Assembly: GCF_000150275.1 (NCBI RefSeq)
Contig: NW_002060965.1
Span: 438,923-502,922 of the forward strand
DNA from: Trichoplax adhaerens
Taxonomy: Eukaryota > Placozoa > Uniplacotomia > Trichoplacea > Trichoplacidae
Direction: 5' to 3'
Length of the DNA: 64,000 nt
Within the stretch, counting starts at the first letter, position 1; every line of letters starts with the position of its first letter. Made by a program: the position numbers and the translations under genes. Below are positions 23,823 to 37,092 of this stretch, in pieces. The notes under the pieces are model-generated. The model worked only from the letters and a program-made list of their open reading frames with translations, was not told where the DNA came from and ran no database searches.

Positions 23823-26800
23823 TTAATCTGCCCCTTCTTCCGTGTTCTCCTGGTTTTCGTCGGTATTATTGGACAGTAGACATTGTTTAAATTTTTGTAA
23901 GGCTTTAAGGCATATTTTATCGTTTACAACTTCAAGCGCTTCCAATACCAAGTCAGTTAATATTTTAACATTTGGCGAATTTAATTTATCAATTGAAAGC
24001 GAATTAAGCATTTTACACCACACGCGAAGTAAGGGTCCTTCGTGGTCAGATAAAATCTCGTTACAAATCTTAACAGCCAGATCGTCATGGACATTCACCA
24101 GATTTTCTATTGTCCGCTTTTCCTTTTGATGTTCCTGATTAGCTTGGAAAATGTGTAATGACGTCAAATGTGTCACTAACTCTGCAACATTATTCGCATC
24201 AATATCTCGTAAAGCAGAATCATCAGGGGCATCAGCAATTGTGTGCAATGTAGGAAAGAATGCATCCAGTAGACATTGCTGATTTTCATTGCTATTTAGA
24301 GCGAAGGCTTGAAAGAAAACACCTAAGCAATGTCTTAGATGTAAGTCGTCCTCGGACGTTGGACTATACCACAGTAACAGTAACCTTGAGATCAGCTTCG
24401 GACTAGATAATCGACCCGATAGAAGTAATTTGGCAAATCCCTCGGCTGCTACTTGTCTTATTTCGCCCAGTTCATTATCTAAGAAACTTGTTAGAATCGC
24501 TAACAATTTACTGGAGGTATTGAGGTTATTCTCGTCTCCATTTTGTTGGTTACCGTCCGAAGTTTGTTCTGTGTCACTTTCGCTGCATATCTTAAATCCA
24601 AAAACATGTAGCAAGTCAAAGACAGCCTTCAGTGCCACTAGCCTCACTTCTAATTGATCTACTTGCATGATCTGTAGGAATAATATTAATTGAATGCGAG
24701 CCCGTTCCTTGTTAATGATGCTACACACACTAAGGCACTCAACAGCAACCTTGCGAATAACTGGATCTTCATTTTGTACACTGGGCAATATCAAAGAATC
24801 CATTAGATCGTTAATAATTGGATGTACAGATGTCGATATTTCTGTTACATTTGCAAGCATTTCTTTAAATATCGACAGACAACGATAGACAACTTCATTT
24901 TCATCTTGAGCTATAACTGTTTCAAACTCCGTAGCTTCGCAATCATCTTTCAATTGTGATTTCTGTTCCTCCAGTTCTTGTATCGATGATTTTATTTCAC
25001 CTGCTGAGCTGAAATCTTCTTCAGCTACACATTCTTCTAATTTCTCTTTTAGTTCATTTATTTTAACTCGTAAACGTGCAATCTTGAGTTCCATTTGTCG
25101 GATTTCCTCTTTAGAATATTTCAATCTTGTAGAAACCAGAGGTTGACGAATATCAGATATGACTTCAGTAATTTCGGAAACATAATTTTTACAATCTGGT
25201 GATAGCTTCTGATATTGTTCCATCACAACAGGTAGTAGAGTTGGTAGTGAATTAAGTGCCATCATTTGCTCTTTTAAAAGTTTGCGAAAGTTCTTCCTGC
25301 CAACTTCATCAGTTAAATCCATTACTCCAGCAAGCATTAGTAACTGTTCCAATATGAATGCACGAGTTATAGTGGATTCTTCATCTTGCTTATCATACGG
25401 TAAAGCAATAAACCTTTTAATATATTCGCAAAATACCGATAATTCTGGTAGTATTTTATCTAAGTATTCCTCGCCATGATTCTCGATACTATTTAAATGC
25501 TGTGTTAAACAGCGCCAATAAAGAACTATTTCACTAGTTACAGAGTCTTCTTTGGGGACCTTAGCTCTACCATAAACAACGACATTAGCATCATTGCTGA
25601 CAAGTGGAGCGATTAAATCTTCCAATGGAATATCCATAAAGAGCATATTTAACACAGATTGAATTGTCTTTGTGGCATTTTCAACGTCTAAATGTTGTAA
25701 TAGTACTAGGACATTACTGCCTAAACTCACTAACCAATTTGTCAATAGTTTACCCTTGCAGATGAGTTGGATACCTTTCGATCTATCTTTTAGGCCATTT
25801 TCTAATAAATCTAGTCGTTGATTAATTGTCAACGATTTAATACCCACTCTTTCAGCTAAGACTTGATAGGCGACACGTCGTACACTTTCCTTGATATCTT
25901 TAGTACGTTCAATAATTTCGGGTAAAGTAAGAGCATTGATTGCAATATTGGCAAGCACAGCACGGCGAACTTCGGCACTGGAATCCTTGCTAATTAATTC
26001 AATATATTTTTTGATCACTATACAGTCTTCATCGGTTGGATCTTGTAGACGAGCAACTGCACGAACTGCTTGAATGCGTACAGCGGGTACTTTATCGTAA
26101 AGTCTTTCAAGCATGGCTTCGTATATTAAGTTATACAAATCATCATCAATTTGCGCATCTTCACTTAAATTATTGAGTAATTTGCAGACTAGTTGACAAG
26201 ATCGATAGCGTATTCCACGATCCTGAGCTTGATTAATTGATAATAAAAACTGTAGTAAAAATATCATAAACTGATTGCTTCGCTCTTGTATTGCAGTTTG
26301 ATCATCGTCATTTTCGTAGTCGCCGACTGTTTCAGTAGCAAATCTGGCAATAAAATCGATTAGTCTTTCAACAGCGGCTTCTTGCTTGAAAACGATTAAA
26401 ATATGGCGTAAAGCAGCAACAAAATCTTGACAAAATTCTTCATATCCGTCGTCTCTTAGCTATAAAAGTATAGTAGTTTACAAAGTAAGTTAAAATTGTT
26501 AGTATAACAAGTTTTAATTTTAATTTATTTGTAAAGATGCCATCGTAAATCATTATCAAGGATAGAAGATCAAGTACGCTCTGGAATTTTTACGATTTAT
26601 TCTTGCCGACTGGTTTACTAAGGTAATCAATGTTCTTTACTAATATTTAAATGTTATTCTTTCAATGATCAATGATGAGACAGTAATAGCAGGTAGAGTA
26701 CTTTTAGTTGTATCTACTAGTAGATCTAAAACCAGTCACAATTCTTTCCAACCTGACTATTGCAAGAATTCTATATCTACAACTTACTTCTCTCATTTGT

Positions 26801-26874
26801 TCCAGTAATCGAGGATGGCTATGAATACCACGTTGGGCTTCATTAAAACATTCCACTACGGTAGAACTTGCCAT
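23823..26874 (-). CDS. NCAPG: Condensin complex subunit 3 (NCAPG/CAP-G)
   Basis: Non-SMC HEAT-repeat subunit of condensin I, which binds DNA with the kleisin NCAPH and compacts mitotic chromosomes. Two exons: 26788-26874 (MASSTVVECFNEAQRG, donor GTAAGT) and 23823-26459 (acceptor TATAG), joined in phase 0 to give 907 residues. The family pattern is clear. Residues 1-450 are HEAT repeats with VRIQAVRAVARLQDP and EVRRAVLANI. A coiled coil lies at about 475-535 (IRQMELKIARLRVKINELKE). The Cnd3 C-terminal domain follows, with RQVAAEGFAKLLLSGRL, DDLHLRHCLGVFF, IDANNVAELVTHL and DLAVKICNEIL. Compared with the roughly 1015-residue human protein, the basic, phosphorylated C-terminal tail is almost absent; the protein stops soon after the HEAT domain. 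Only one intron, in contrast to its intron-rich neighbours. Confidence 0.95.
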
Positions 26875-26987
26875 TTTTCTTTTCTTACTTTATTAATAAT
26901 GTTTGTCCAATGAGGATGGATACACGTTTCCCTGCTCGTGGATGGAATATTCAATGAATGAGTAAAAGAATCAAGAATAGAAGTTGC

Positions 26988-27400
26988 TTCAATGTATTTC
27001 AATATAACAGTACAGTAAGACTGTGAGTACAGCCAAATGTTGACCAACTTTTCTTCTATCTCAATAGTAACAACTAGGTACAATGTTCAATAGCAAACTA
27101 CCTATACATGTTGTCTCCAACTGGCAAAGACAAATTTCTCTACTACCGTGTTAGACAGTGGTACAAACTTCAATGTATTTCAATATAGCAGTACAGTAAG
27201 GCTGTGAGTACAGCCAAAATGTTGACCAACTTTTCTTCTATCTCAATGGTAACAACTAGGTACAAAGTTCAATAGCACAATAGCAATACATGTTGTCTCC
27301 ATATGGCAAAGATTGATTGCAAACTCTGATCTACTATAAACTGCGTTAGATTGATTTACAGACAAATTTCTCTACTACCATGTTAGACAGTGGTGCAAAC
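26988..27400. repeat. Two-copy tandem duplication upstream of NCAPG
   Basis: Copy A (26988-27167) and copy B (27168-27400) share 'TTCAATGTATTTCAATATA', 'CTGTGAGTACAGCCAAA', 'TGTTGACCAACTTTTCTTCT', 'TACATGTTGTCTCCA' and 'CAGACAAATTTCTCTACTAC' in the same order. Copy B has an extra segment of about 50 bp near 27311-27359. Copy B also contains a short perfect hairpin, GGCTGT-GAGT-ACAGCC. The start of copy A is about 115 bp upstream of the NCAPG start codon. Confidence 0.85.
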
Positions 27401-27988
27401 TTGAGCGCTTTAGGATTATTCTACTCTTTAATCTTTAACATACTCGCATGGTAGGGCATGTAGTATAGAAGTAGCAAGAAACGACAAGATATGCAGGAAC
27501 TACTCCGAGAAAAGACACAGGCGACACTGATACAGTTTGCATTTTCATTTTACAACGTGAATTTTACTGGCAGTGGATTGACGCATGATGAAAGACGTTA
27601 CCACTGCAACATCTACTCAATTACGATAGCAATGTCATGTTCTCATTTATTGTATCTTTCAACCTTACCTAGAACAATTCTAATGGATGCTCGTCTATCT
27701 AAGAAGAAGAAGGAAATGATTTGGCGTTGCAAGGCAAAGGCTAATGGCGACGATGAACAGGCATAAACTGTAATGGACGTTTTGGGTCAAGTGAAGTCAA
27801 GCGTCAACGTACGACTGCACACATCAACCGTTTTTCTATTGAAAAGAATTTCAGATTTAAACTGACCGCCAATAAACAATAGGTAGACGAGACGCGTTTG
27901 CGCAGAACGTCCACTGGAGTAGGTTCAGTTGACTTGTCGTAGCGTCCAGCACAATATATAGTGCTGTAACCTACAGTACTGTACTGTA

Positions 27989-28295
27989 CAGTAGACCCTT
28001 CAAATTTTGACTAAATGCTTTGAAATCCCTATGCTGAAACGTCTTAAGGTTAGGGTTAGGGGTTAGTAAGGGGGTCTTAAAACGATGGTATTCCCTTAAT
28101 GTCAGGTCGAACTAGAACTCATCTACAAAATTGCAGCTAATTCTATCAAGATAAACACCCTAACTAACCACCCTAAATCTTGATACAATTAGCTGCAATG
28201 TTGCAGATGAGTTCTAGTAAGGGAAAACCATCGTTTGAGATGTTTCACCATAGGGATGAATTCTAAACATTTAGTCCAAATCTGAAGGTCTACTG
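27989..28295. mobile_element. MITE with long terminal inverted repeats (Tc1/mariner- or pogo-like ends)
   Basis: Left end CAGTAGACCCTTCAAATTTT and right end, read inward, CAGTAGACCTTCAGATTTGG. Pairing continues inward through TGACTAAATG, a CCCTATG block and AACTAGAACTCATCTNCAA to a centre near 28160, so almost the whole 307 bp can fold back. Termini beginning CAGT next to TA are typical of Tc1/mariner-pogo elements. The left flank is TA and the right flank TG, so the target duplication is imperfect. There is no transposase frame; it is non-autonomous. An unpaired G-rich stretch near 28047-28075 interrupts the left arm. Confidence 0.75.
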
Positions 28296-28429
28296 TGCAT
28301 GTCTAATGAACCGGAATTTACTCAAGAAATAAAAATTAAAACCATTCAAATCATGGAGTATTATACAAATAATTTTCTAAATATTATTTCTACTAGTAAA
28401 TTTGTAAGTTGAACTGCACCTAAGCTGCA

Positions 28430-28680
28430 CTGCTTGCCAGTTTGTATTTTCAATTTTATCGACTGTAGTAGTGTCATATCAGGTAGGATAAATTCCATAT
28501 TAATGTTATAAAAGGAAAGGATGGAAAATACTCGTCGTATGCAAGGCTGCTGATCTCTGTCTCCTAGCAGCACTTCATCTAGGCTGTTTTCAATTTTGCC
28601 TACTGCAGTTTAATAATGTCATATTCATACTCTAAAAATAAAAAGGATGAAAATAGTATGCAAAAGTGCTGATATCAGCC
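28430..28680. repeat. Degenerate two-copy tandem repeat, period about 140 bp
   Basis: The block 'TTTTCAATTTT...CTACTG(T/C)AGT...TGTCATAT...AAAAGGA...GATG(G)AAAATA...GTATGCAA...TGCTGAT' occurs at about 28447 and again at about 28587. Similarity is obvious but eroded. No coding role is apparent. Confidence 0.55.
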
Positions 28681-28852
28681 ACATTATTATACTACGTACA
28701 GTACATTGTGATCCGAATTGAATACGGTCATATTGATATACAGTATGAGCACACTGAATTTTACTTCAGTATGGTGCTGTTTACATTAGGCTAGCATCAG
28801 TATCAGGAAGCTGTCAAGGGAAACAGTTTCAAACGGTTCTATTGACCCATTA

Positions 28853-28940
28853 TTAGCTAACTCTACGCTACTCATTCTCTAAATTATACTTGTTTCAAGA
28901 GCACTTCTGAGTAGGCATGGCGTAGCGTAGAGTTAGTTAC
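28853..28940. repeat. Inverted repeat, 19-bp arms
   Basis: Left arm TTAGCTAACTCTACGCTAC (28853-28871) is nearly the reverse complement of the right arm GTAGCGTAGAGTTAGTTAC (28922-28940), with about 50 bp between. It may be the remnant of a small inverted-repeat element or a hairpin. No function can be assigned. Confidence 0.55.
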
Positions 28941-30093
28941 TTAATTGCGCTGCAGTGGATTCTACTGCGCTGTAGTCGAGGCCCTCAATTCGAGCCTATA
29001 AGGATCATTTTAAGGTCTCTACTGCACTGTACTGTGTTGTATCATTGACAGTAAAGTCATTGATCTTATTTTAAAGTATCTGGGATCGCAACGTCGTCAA
29101 GTTTTGCACACGGTGTTCAATCACTGTTCCTAGTTCATTGAGGCGAAAACTACAGCCAAATTTCGTTTGGTATTCTCTACTACAAGCATGCACTACTCTA
29201 TCGTGCCCTTCCATAGCTAGTTTGGCTTGATAACGGCTCCAATAGCTTACATCCCTGTCATAACGTTTCAAATGATCAACATAACAAATAACAGGTAGTA
29301 AACAAACGGATAACTTATTCTTCACCATGACAACCGCGACAGCAATGGGTAGGGCATCTACTATACTACCTATGGCTAGTAACTACTGCTGCGGATCTCT
29401 ATTAAGTTAAAATATAGTTCCACGGCAGAGATTGAATCATAAAAATAGAGTGGATGATGATAGAATTCATTGTCTGTCAATAATGGAATACTATCAATGC
29501 ACAATATCAACTTGGGTAATCACAATCAGGCTGAAGAATCTTGCTTGATACACTTATACTGTATTACTACTCCAAGTAGTCAAATTGTTATACAGTTAAT
29601 AATCATGCTATCATTTATTCAACATGTTAAAAAATCACTTGTGTACTGTATAGAATATAGAGGTAACAAAGTAGAGATTGCATTACCATTACAATACACT
29701 GATTTGGATCGAATATTATCGTCATCTCATCCAATCTCGAAGCAATCTCATCGGCTTTAGTAACGAGGACATTTAGTTCAAGTTTGCAGATTATATCATT
29801 TATCTAGTGATTTTCCGCCATTATGATCATATTGATCCATATCTGATATCGACAGCCCTGATACACTAGATTAATTAAACTCTATGTAAAATAAATACGT
29901 ACGACGCACTACTTTATTAACTCACCGGATGACGAGTTCAAACGCCCACTATTATTACCAACAGACTAGGGACGATTCTAACATAATGTGGCCATAGATT
30001 ATCGTTGTATCGATTGATTTAGATAAAGATTTAAATCTAGAATTTTAAAAATATTGACCGATAAAGCTATAATAATACAAGCAGTGTAGAAAG

Positions 30094-33000
30094 ATGGAAT
30101 TTGGTGCCGTTCAAGCCTTTGCTAATTCAATTGATTTCAACATTCAAATACAACAAGTTCAACTTAGCGATTCTGGTAATTACAATGTAACATTTACTCT
30201 AGATGGACAAGGTTCAGATACTGTTATCATCACCAGCGATTCCGGTGGATCTAAAGCATTTGGAAAAGTTACTACCGATACTCAGCAACTTGATACTCAA
30301 GGAATCGCCAAGTTTACCAATTGTAGTTTTAATTTTGCTATCCCTCAAGGTAAATCAACTTTTATAAAAATCTTGATCTAACTGAGAATTAGCTTTTGTG
30401 TATCAAGAAGCCTATCATCTTACTTATGACTACTAATACCTCAATATCTGTTAGCTAATAGTATAAATTTTTCTTCTATCTCCTTCAATCTACTAATCAC
30501 TATGTCCTAATTCTTATACTATAGATTTTACAAAACGGCAAGAAATAAAACTTGTTATTACCGTTAATCGAGAACTTAACCAAGACGAACACGATACATC
30601 AGAAACACTGTACGCCCAAGGCGATTTTAAAATTTATCCACGCCAGAGAAATGATGTTGATGCTGATAAATATTATCAAATACAAGAGTAAGATAATTAA
30701 CTCAAATGACTTAAATGAACACTTAAAATAATTACTTGACAGCTATATAATGTCATTTATACTTACTATACAAGTATTGTTCTGCTTGGTCTATGTTAAT
30801 ATGTACAGTATTTCACTGATTTATTACCTACAGCTAATCTTTATTCTTAAAATAGTAACAATATTACAGTACTTTATTCAACCGAGAGAAACCGCAAATA
30901 AAACATTTATCGGTAGACTCATCTTCTAGCAATCAAATACTGTAAATTAAAGTCTAATGACTCTATCAAAGGATATACTTTAATTAATCACTGCATCGTG
31001 CCAATTTAAATCAATGAAGTAGGTTAAAGTAATTTCTAGTTTCACTCAATAATTTCATAGAAATTTTTAATTATTTTAAAGCATCCGTAATATCTACAAC
31101 TGCTTAAATCCTCTTATCTTGCTTTAACTAATTTTTATCCATTTAATACACGTTAAATGCAAGTAAACCTTCAGCTTTCAACTTAAAATGTATAAAGTAC
31201 TTTATTTTCATCGTCTGCATCAGTGACCACAAAATATTTATAATAATTCATAGGGAAATTCAACTATACAGTACCGCTGCTGCAAGTAGTAACAGTACAC
31301 CACAAAATGTAGGTAAACTCAGTATGATGGCCTCGCTAAAAGGTGAACTTCCAAAAGTTGAAGACCAATCGAAACAATCATCACCTATACCCGACACTGT
31401 ACCCGATACTGTCCAGGATGAACATAAAGCAGAACCTTCACAAAATGCAACGACTCCGGTACCTCATCAAGCGAGAAAGGTTGTATCTTAAACATTACAC
31501 TAGGAAAAACCAACTATATCATTCTATAGTCTTAATCTGTGTTAAATATCTTCATATTTAGTAATATATTTAAAGTCCATATTTACATCTTCATCCATCC
31601 ATGCTAGCTCTTTCTTAACTTTTGATAACTCAATTGTAGGTTTCAGAAAGTCCTCTACCTCTAAATCAAAGTAGTATTCTACACCTAGCTAGCCAAAAGG
31701 TAGTAGACAGCAAGAAAGAGTATATACTGGCTCGCATTTATTGTGCCACAAATGTTTCAAATGCATCAACTGGTCAGCCCCAGCCTTATGTATTAGGGTA
31801 TGTACTATATCTCATTCATGTTTTCTTTACACGTATTGATTGATTTTTTTAATTTTGTGTTTTCTGTACTAATAATATAGAAAATACGGACATCAAAGTG
31901 CAGTTACCAAAGCTACTATGACAACAACAAATACCCCATTTTGGAATGAAGTTTTGGTGATTGAAGAGAACTTACAATCACAAGAAGATGAAGGTTAGTA
32001 TATACCACTACTCGTTAACTATACTATAATGAATTATCCAATATTTTAATCTTCAGTTCATTCTCTTTTATCTAAAGATAAAAGTTAGCATATACTCGTC
32101 TACTATACTATAAATAACTATTTATTACTTTAATCTACACTACTTTGCTTATCTGATATAGCCCACTATGCTATTATATAGTAATAGCATTAAAAAATTG
32201 AAGAATGAGCTGAACAATATCACTTATGTGTATGAATTCAAGATCAAAATGATCGTTAATTCTGACCAAATTTCATTCATTTCCTCTATCTGTATAGTTT
32301 TAAATTTGAGTATCATCGACGGTAATTCCAAAGAATTATTGGATGAATATCTCATACCCATGGTGCATTTCTCTCCCATGCGATCCTATCATTTAGAACT
32401 TGTACAAGTAAATCTAATATATTACTAAAATATGGTTTTAATAGCCAATACGAAATAGAGTAGGATTTGTACTGTTGTTATTTACTAATGTACGTACATT
32501 TGTCCTCGCTCTTGATGCAATATTTATAGCCGTCTGAGGTATCCTCTTCTGAAACACGTTTTTATGTCACTTTAATCAAGAAACCTGCTGATTTACCTCA
32601 GCAATTATTTCAACACAATAATTACGGACTAGAGGTAAAACAATAGTAATCTACTAATACTATCACAATCGATAATGCTAGATATTATTTTAAGTGAAAT
32701 TTCCGGCGTGATCATTCTAAATTGCTATAAACTTCCTTTTTTAGATCCAGTTAAACGGTTTTGACAGCGATCCAAGTCATCCAGTATTCTCTGTCGTTAG
32801 GCTTTTACCAGACTGCCAAAACTACCTGTATGGACTTGCCTGCTAATTATAATTATAATCATTGGTGTAAAGTATTAGAAAATTATAGTATTGATATATT
32901 TTATTTATTCACATGTTAGGGATTCTACGTTAAAGAGCAAACCACGACAAGCGTATTTTTCGTTTACAACCCTTCAATTTCCATCACCTCATCCTTCATC

Positions 33001-36000
33001 TTTAGCTTCTATAATCCCCCAACACAATATACCACCACAAGTAAACTGCGCAAAAACTGTCGATTACTTCATCTTAAAGATATAGCTCTGTTCCAATAAT
33101 ACTTTAACAAAATCGATATATAGATTTATATGGTAGTACTTTGGGCTCGATCACATCTTCTATTAAAAAAAGATAGGATTATTTCATATCTAAGATCTAG
33201 CTACGATTGTAGTATTCTCTGAATTTCGAATGAATTTGATATCTAATTTTATTTACACCTATTTTATGACTTAGATTTCCTCATCTATTAAGGAAGAAGG
33301 GAAAATGTCGGAAAATGAAATACCCCAAGTTACATTCTACTCCGAAACTGAAGAAATATCATCAGACTCTACAGGAGTTATAATAGAGTTTTATTCTGTT
33401 GCTGAAAGTAAGTTTTTACCACGATGAAACGTAAAAGAAATGCACTTTGATCAATCTAATGACGTACGTATACAATAACCTAACAAACAAATTTTATCCA
33501 ACTGTGCTTCACTTCTATAGCATTAAAAGAAACTTGTTTCGATGTTAGCCAACCTTTCGCTTACTGCTTTCTTGACGTAAATCAAGATTTACTGAAGTTA
33601 TCACAGTCCGATACTGTAACTAAAACTTTACCTATTCAAGTAAGTTATTGTAACAATCAATTTCTTAACAATTCAACTCGTATATCATCCGTTTATGAGA
33701 TGATTGAATATTTTCTGGCAAAGGGAGCTGAAAGTGAACTAAGTTTCGGACCATATCCCCCGCAACAAATTAAAATTACAGCGAAGTTATTTTCGAAACA
33801 GGTACGATTTTTATATTTAATTTACTCGAAAAAGGCTTACACTTATGCTTTACATAATATTCAAAGGTAGGAACTCTACCATAATGTATAAATAATTAGT
33901 TTACAATATCATGTTACAGCTACTCTAAACGGTATAAAATTTTAGTGTAATGCACAAAGAAGTAATTGGCATAAATCATGCAGTAGACTGAAAGAGAATT
34001 TAGTGGACTATGATCATATTATAATAATGTTTATCTATAATAATTTTATTTATAATCGCAAACGGAAAATGCTGCTAAAACTCCTGCTCAGGATACTCAA
34101 CCATCGCCAATAGTATCGTCTTCACCTTCTCAACAACCACAAAGAGATGACGGAAATGACCAAGAAGCTAGACCGTTAAGTTCAGCTAATAGAAGCCACA
34201 GTCGTGAAAGATCGCCTGCGGGAAATAGGAATTTCTTTCCTTCATCCGCTAAACAAGAAAGACCAGTACAATCTCCAGCAAGAAGTGATAGGCTTTCACC
34301 TTTACCAATAACGCCATATGTTAGATCAAGCATCCAGGTATAGCCAGCGTAGTAGTATCGTTCAGGAATAGTATTTTCCCCTGTGAATTACGGATGTTTG
34401 CTAAATGAATATAATTATAAATGGAAAAATAGATAATGTAGCTAGTTGTAATAATGTAGTGTGTGAGCAAATATTACAAGAATTACGCATATATGTAAAT
34501 GATTCAATTATTGACGATAAGGACCCTACCAAAAAGGAAGTTGACGAATTAAAAGAGCAGCTTAATGCCTTGAAAGATGAATTAAATGATGTAAAGGTTA
34601 GCCTTTGAACAGATTTAGAGATGGATTATTACTCTTTAATTTTAGAAACCAGTTCTTTCTACATTATTCACAAACATTAGAACATTCACTTGGCAGAATC
34701 TATCTTGATCCAATTAAATCTTACTAATATATGGTTTTATATAAATGATCTTAAATCATTCCTATTCTAGATTTTAAATCTGTATTTACGGTATTAGCGT
34801 AAAGTAACAATATGTCTTGCAATATTTCAGGATGAGAATAAAAAATTACGTCGGAAATTAGCTAATAATCATGATGGCTCCGGCCTTATCGACGAGGACT
34901 ATGTAGGTGATGTGCCACATGACGAACTTGTACAAGAATATGGTAAATTGTTAGCGTTAAGTTCAATATTTAACGTCCTGAATATAGCAAAATACAGTAG
35001 CCTGACCCTATGTTTACTTAAACAGTTGCATTACAACAAAAGTATATGGTGGAAGGGATTCAATGTCGTGAATTTCAAGCAAAAGTGCAAGATTTACAAA
35101 ATACATTAATCAAGGTAATATTCGTACATGTTGGTGTTTTAACCTACAAAAATTGGTTAATACTGTCTACAGAATCATAAATCCAACTCAAGGATATTAA
35201 TTCATTCTCTTTTTTCTTGCCTATTGATAGAAAAATGATAATGAAAAACATTATATTCTTATGGAAAAGTCCTATCAACTTCAGCAGAAAGAATTACAGA
35301 AATTACAAGTACTTACTACTTTAAATTAAATCTTCTGTACTCTCATTAGTTGATCACTCTATTATTAAACTATACGTACTAGGACAAAGTCAGAATTGTT
35401 CAAAAATGGAAGGATACATGCCGAAATCAGGAAAAGGTAATTGTAGCTACAGTTCCTATCGACAGACAAGGATATTTCAGTATTCAGCATGACTCTTCAA
35501 GCGTAATATGAGATAAATCTAGTACTTTTATTAGTGTGATGGATATGTTTGATAGGAAATATTATGTAATAGTAAATTTATTATATACTGCATACGTTGT
35601 TCTACTCCGTTCTTGTAGTCCCTAAATTTTCATTAAGGCAATTATATGATCATCAACATACTTTATATGCTCTAGTAAAGTAATATAAACATGGATAAAT
35701 ACTACAATAGTAATTGAACTTCTATAGGAAATAGAGTAATTAAACTTTGGAACCTTAAACTCTATATACAAGTGCTAACTGAATGAATGTAAATTATAGG
35801 ACACTGTCTCAAACGAATCCGCTAAAAATCTTGCCACACTTTTATTTTACATTTGAGCTCTTTTTTCTGCATAACTATGCGTATTATATATAATAATTTA
35901 ATTATTAGACACTTAATCCTTTTAAATGCCCGAAAAACCTTCACTAACTCGGAATTTGTGCAGAAATCCCTTAATTTATTCGTTCCTAAATTATGTGTTG

Positions 36001-37092
36001 CATGAAAAGTTCCTGTAAACATCAATCGAATTTGTTACATAAGAATTTAAACTACTATAGCTAGCATATAAAGACATAGATAGTCAGAAAATGTTCTGAT
36101 ACTATTTTTACTTTATTCTTGGATAATAGGTTATACGAAAGATGGAACTGATGATTAATGCCGATGAACCTAGTCAAAGCGGTTTGTAATAGGCTTTATT
36201 CATTTTAGTCTACTTTATTCCACTACAATCTTTTTGAACATTTATTTTAAAGCGAATGTTTTCCATTGACTAGGTTCTAACGAAATTCAAGTACTTCGAA
36301 TCGAAAATAGGAAATTATTAATTGCCCTTGAAAAAGAGGTATGCCAGGCTTGAAAATGAAAGAGACCATTAAACTGCATTTCCCTAATCTTTACTCCCCA
36401 TACGTAAATATGAATTTAAAGGAAAATAACATCTTGCTAAGTGAATTAACATAAATTCTGCTATTCCATACGAACAGAAGGAAAAAAATAACAGCGATTC
36501 TAAATTTAATCAAGAAAGACTAGAACTATATCAAAAGCTCGATCGAGCAGAGGCAAGAAATAAAACACTAGAAGCTCAGGTAATGACGTCATATTTAAAG
36601 TTCTGTCGTTATCGTCAATAGTGCGTTTGTTAAAAGACCTTCTAAATTTGTTATACAGATGATAGAAGATGCACGTCGATGGGCAAAAGAAAAAAGTGAC
36701 TTTCAGGTATCTTATATCTAATGCTTAGTCCTTCTATCTTGTCATGACTTGAGCTTAAATTCTCAACTAAAATTTCATTTTTTTCTCTAATTTTCCCATA
36801 GATTCGACTAAGCGAAAAAAATGCGGCTGCCTACGCCAAAAATACAGGCCCAACGGAACGAAATCGTAAAGTAATATTTTTCTCTTTCTGATTAATTTAC
36901 AATATGTACCTAAAAATGATGATAAATCTTAATCAGCTCATGATCTATAATATAGAAATGTAATAGATATGAGGACTTTAAAGATTAATAATGTTATATG
37001 AACTCCAACATTTTCTGTAGAATGGAAAAAAAGCAGTGTCGCCAGCTCCTCGTTCCAGGATTAATCCTAAATTGGATCCTTACGAATTGTAA
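30094..37092 (+). CDS. CCDC33: CCDC33-like protein: C2-type domains plus C-terminal coiled coil
   Basis: I resolved 24 exons that join in frame without exception: 30094-30349, 30525-30687, 31254-31479, 31640-31797, 31881-31993, 32298-32407, 32530-32634, 32745-32827, 32920-33040, 33275-33407, 33521-33639, 33724-33801, 34092-34337, 34468-34596, 34831-34942, 35026-35114, 35231-35308, 35383-35436, 36130-36181, 36274-36338, 36478-36579, 36659-36706, 36802-36870 and 37021-37092. The product is 926 residues; human CCDC33 is about 958. A C2-like domain is plain around residues 240-390 (ILARIYCATN, YVLGKYGHQSAVTKATM, TPFWNEVLVIEENL). A Ser/Pro-rich linker follows (exon 34092-34337), then a long coiled coil (KKEVDELKEQLNALKDELND, KEKNNSDSKFNQERLELYQK) and a short tail ending LDPYEL. 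Two junctions, exons 33724 and 34468, rest mainly on frame. CCDC33 is expressed in ciliated and testis cells; its molecular role is poorly known. Confidence 0.7.

Larger units (their letters stand above)
26875..30093. other. Divergent intergenic region between NCAPG and CCDC33
   Basis: Lies between two divergent start codons, so it should contain both promoters. It holds the duplication at 26988-27400, a MITE at 27989-28295, a two-copy repeat at 28430-28680 and an inverted repeat at 28853-28940, listed separately. A 91-codon frame at 27491-27766 (+) has no recognisable domain. Between these elements I see nothing else. Confidence 0.5.

Noticed and set aside
23842-26073. Plus-strand open frames opposite NCAPG
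   Set aside because: Antisense shadows of a gene with strong homology on the other strand.
27491-27766. 91-codon frame upstream of NCAPG
   Set aside because: No recognisable domain, no upstream splice context, and it lies in repeat-rich intergenic DNA; it cannot be supported as a gene.
28045-28078. Telomere-like TTAGGG repeats
   Set aside because: Only two to three imperfect units, lying inside a MITE arm; not an interstitial telomere tract.
32168-32297. Open stretch before the CCDC33 exon at 32298 as coding sequence
   Set aside because: Using it breaks phase with the exon ending at 31993; the acceptor at 32297 restores a continuous C2-like sequence.
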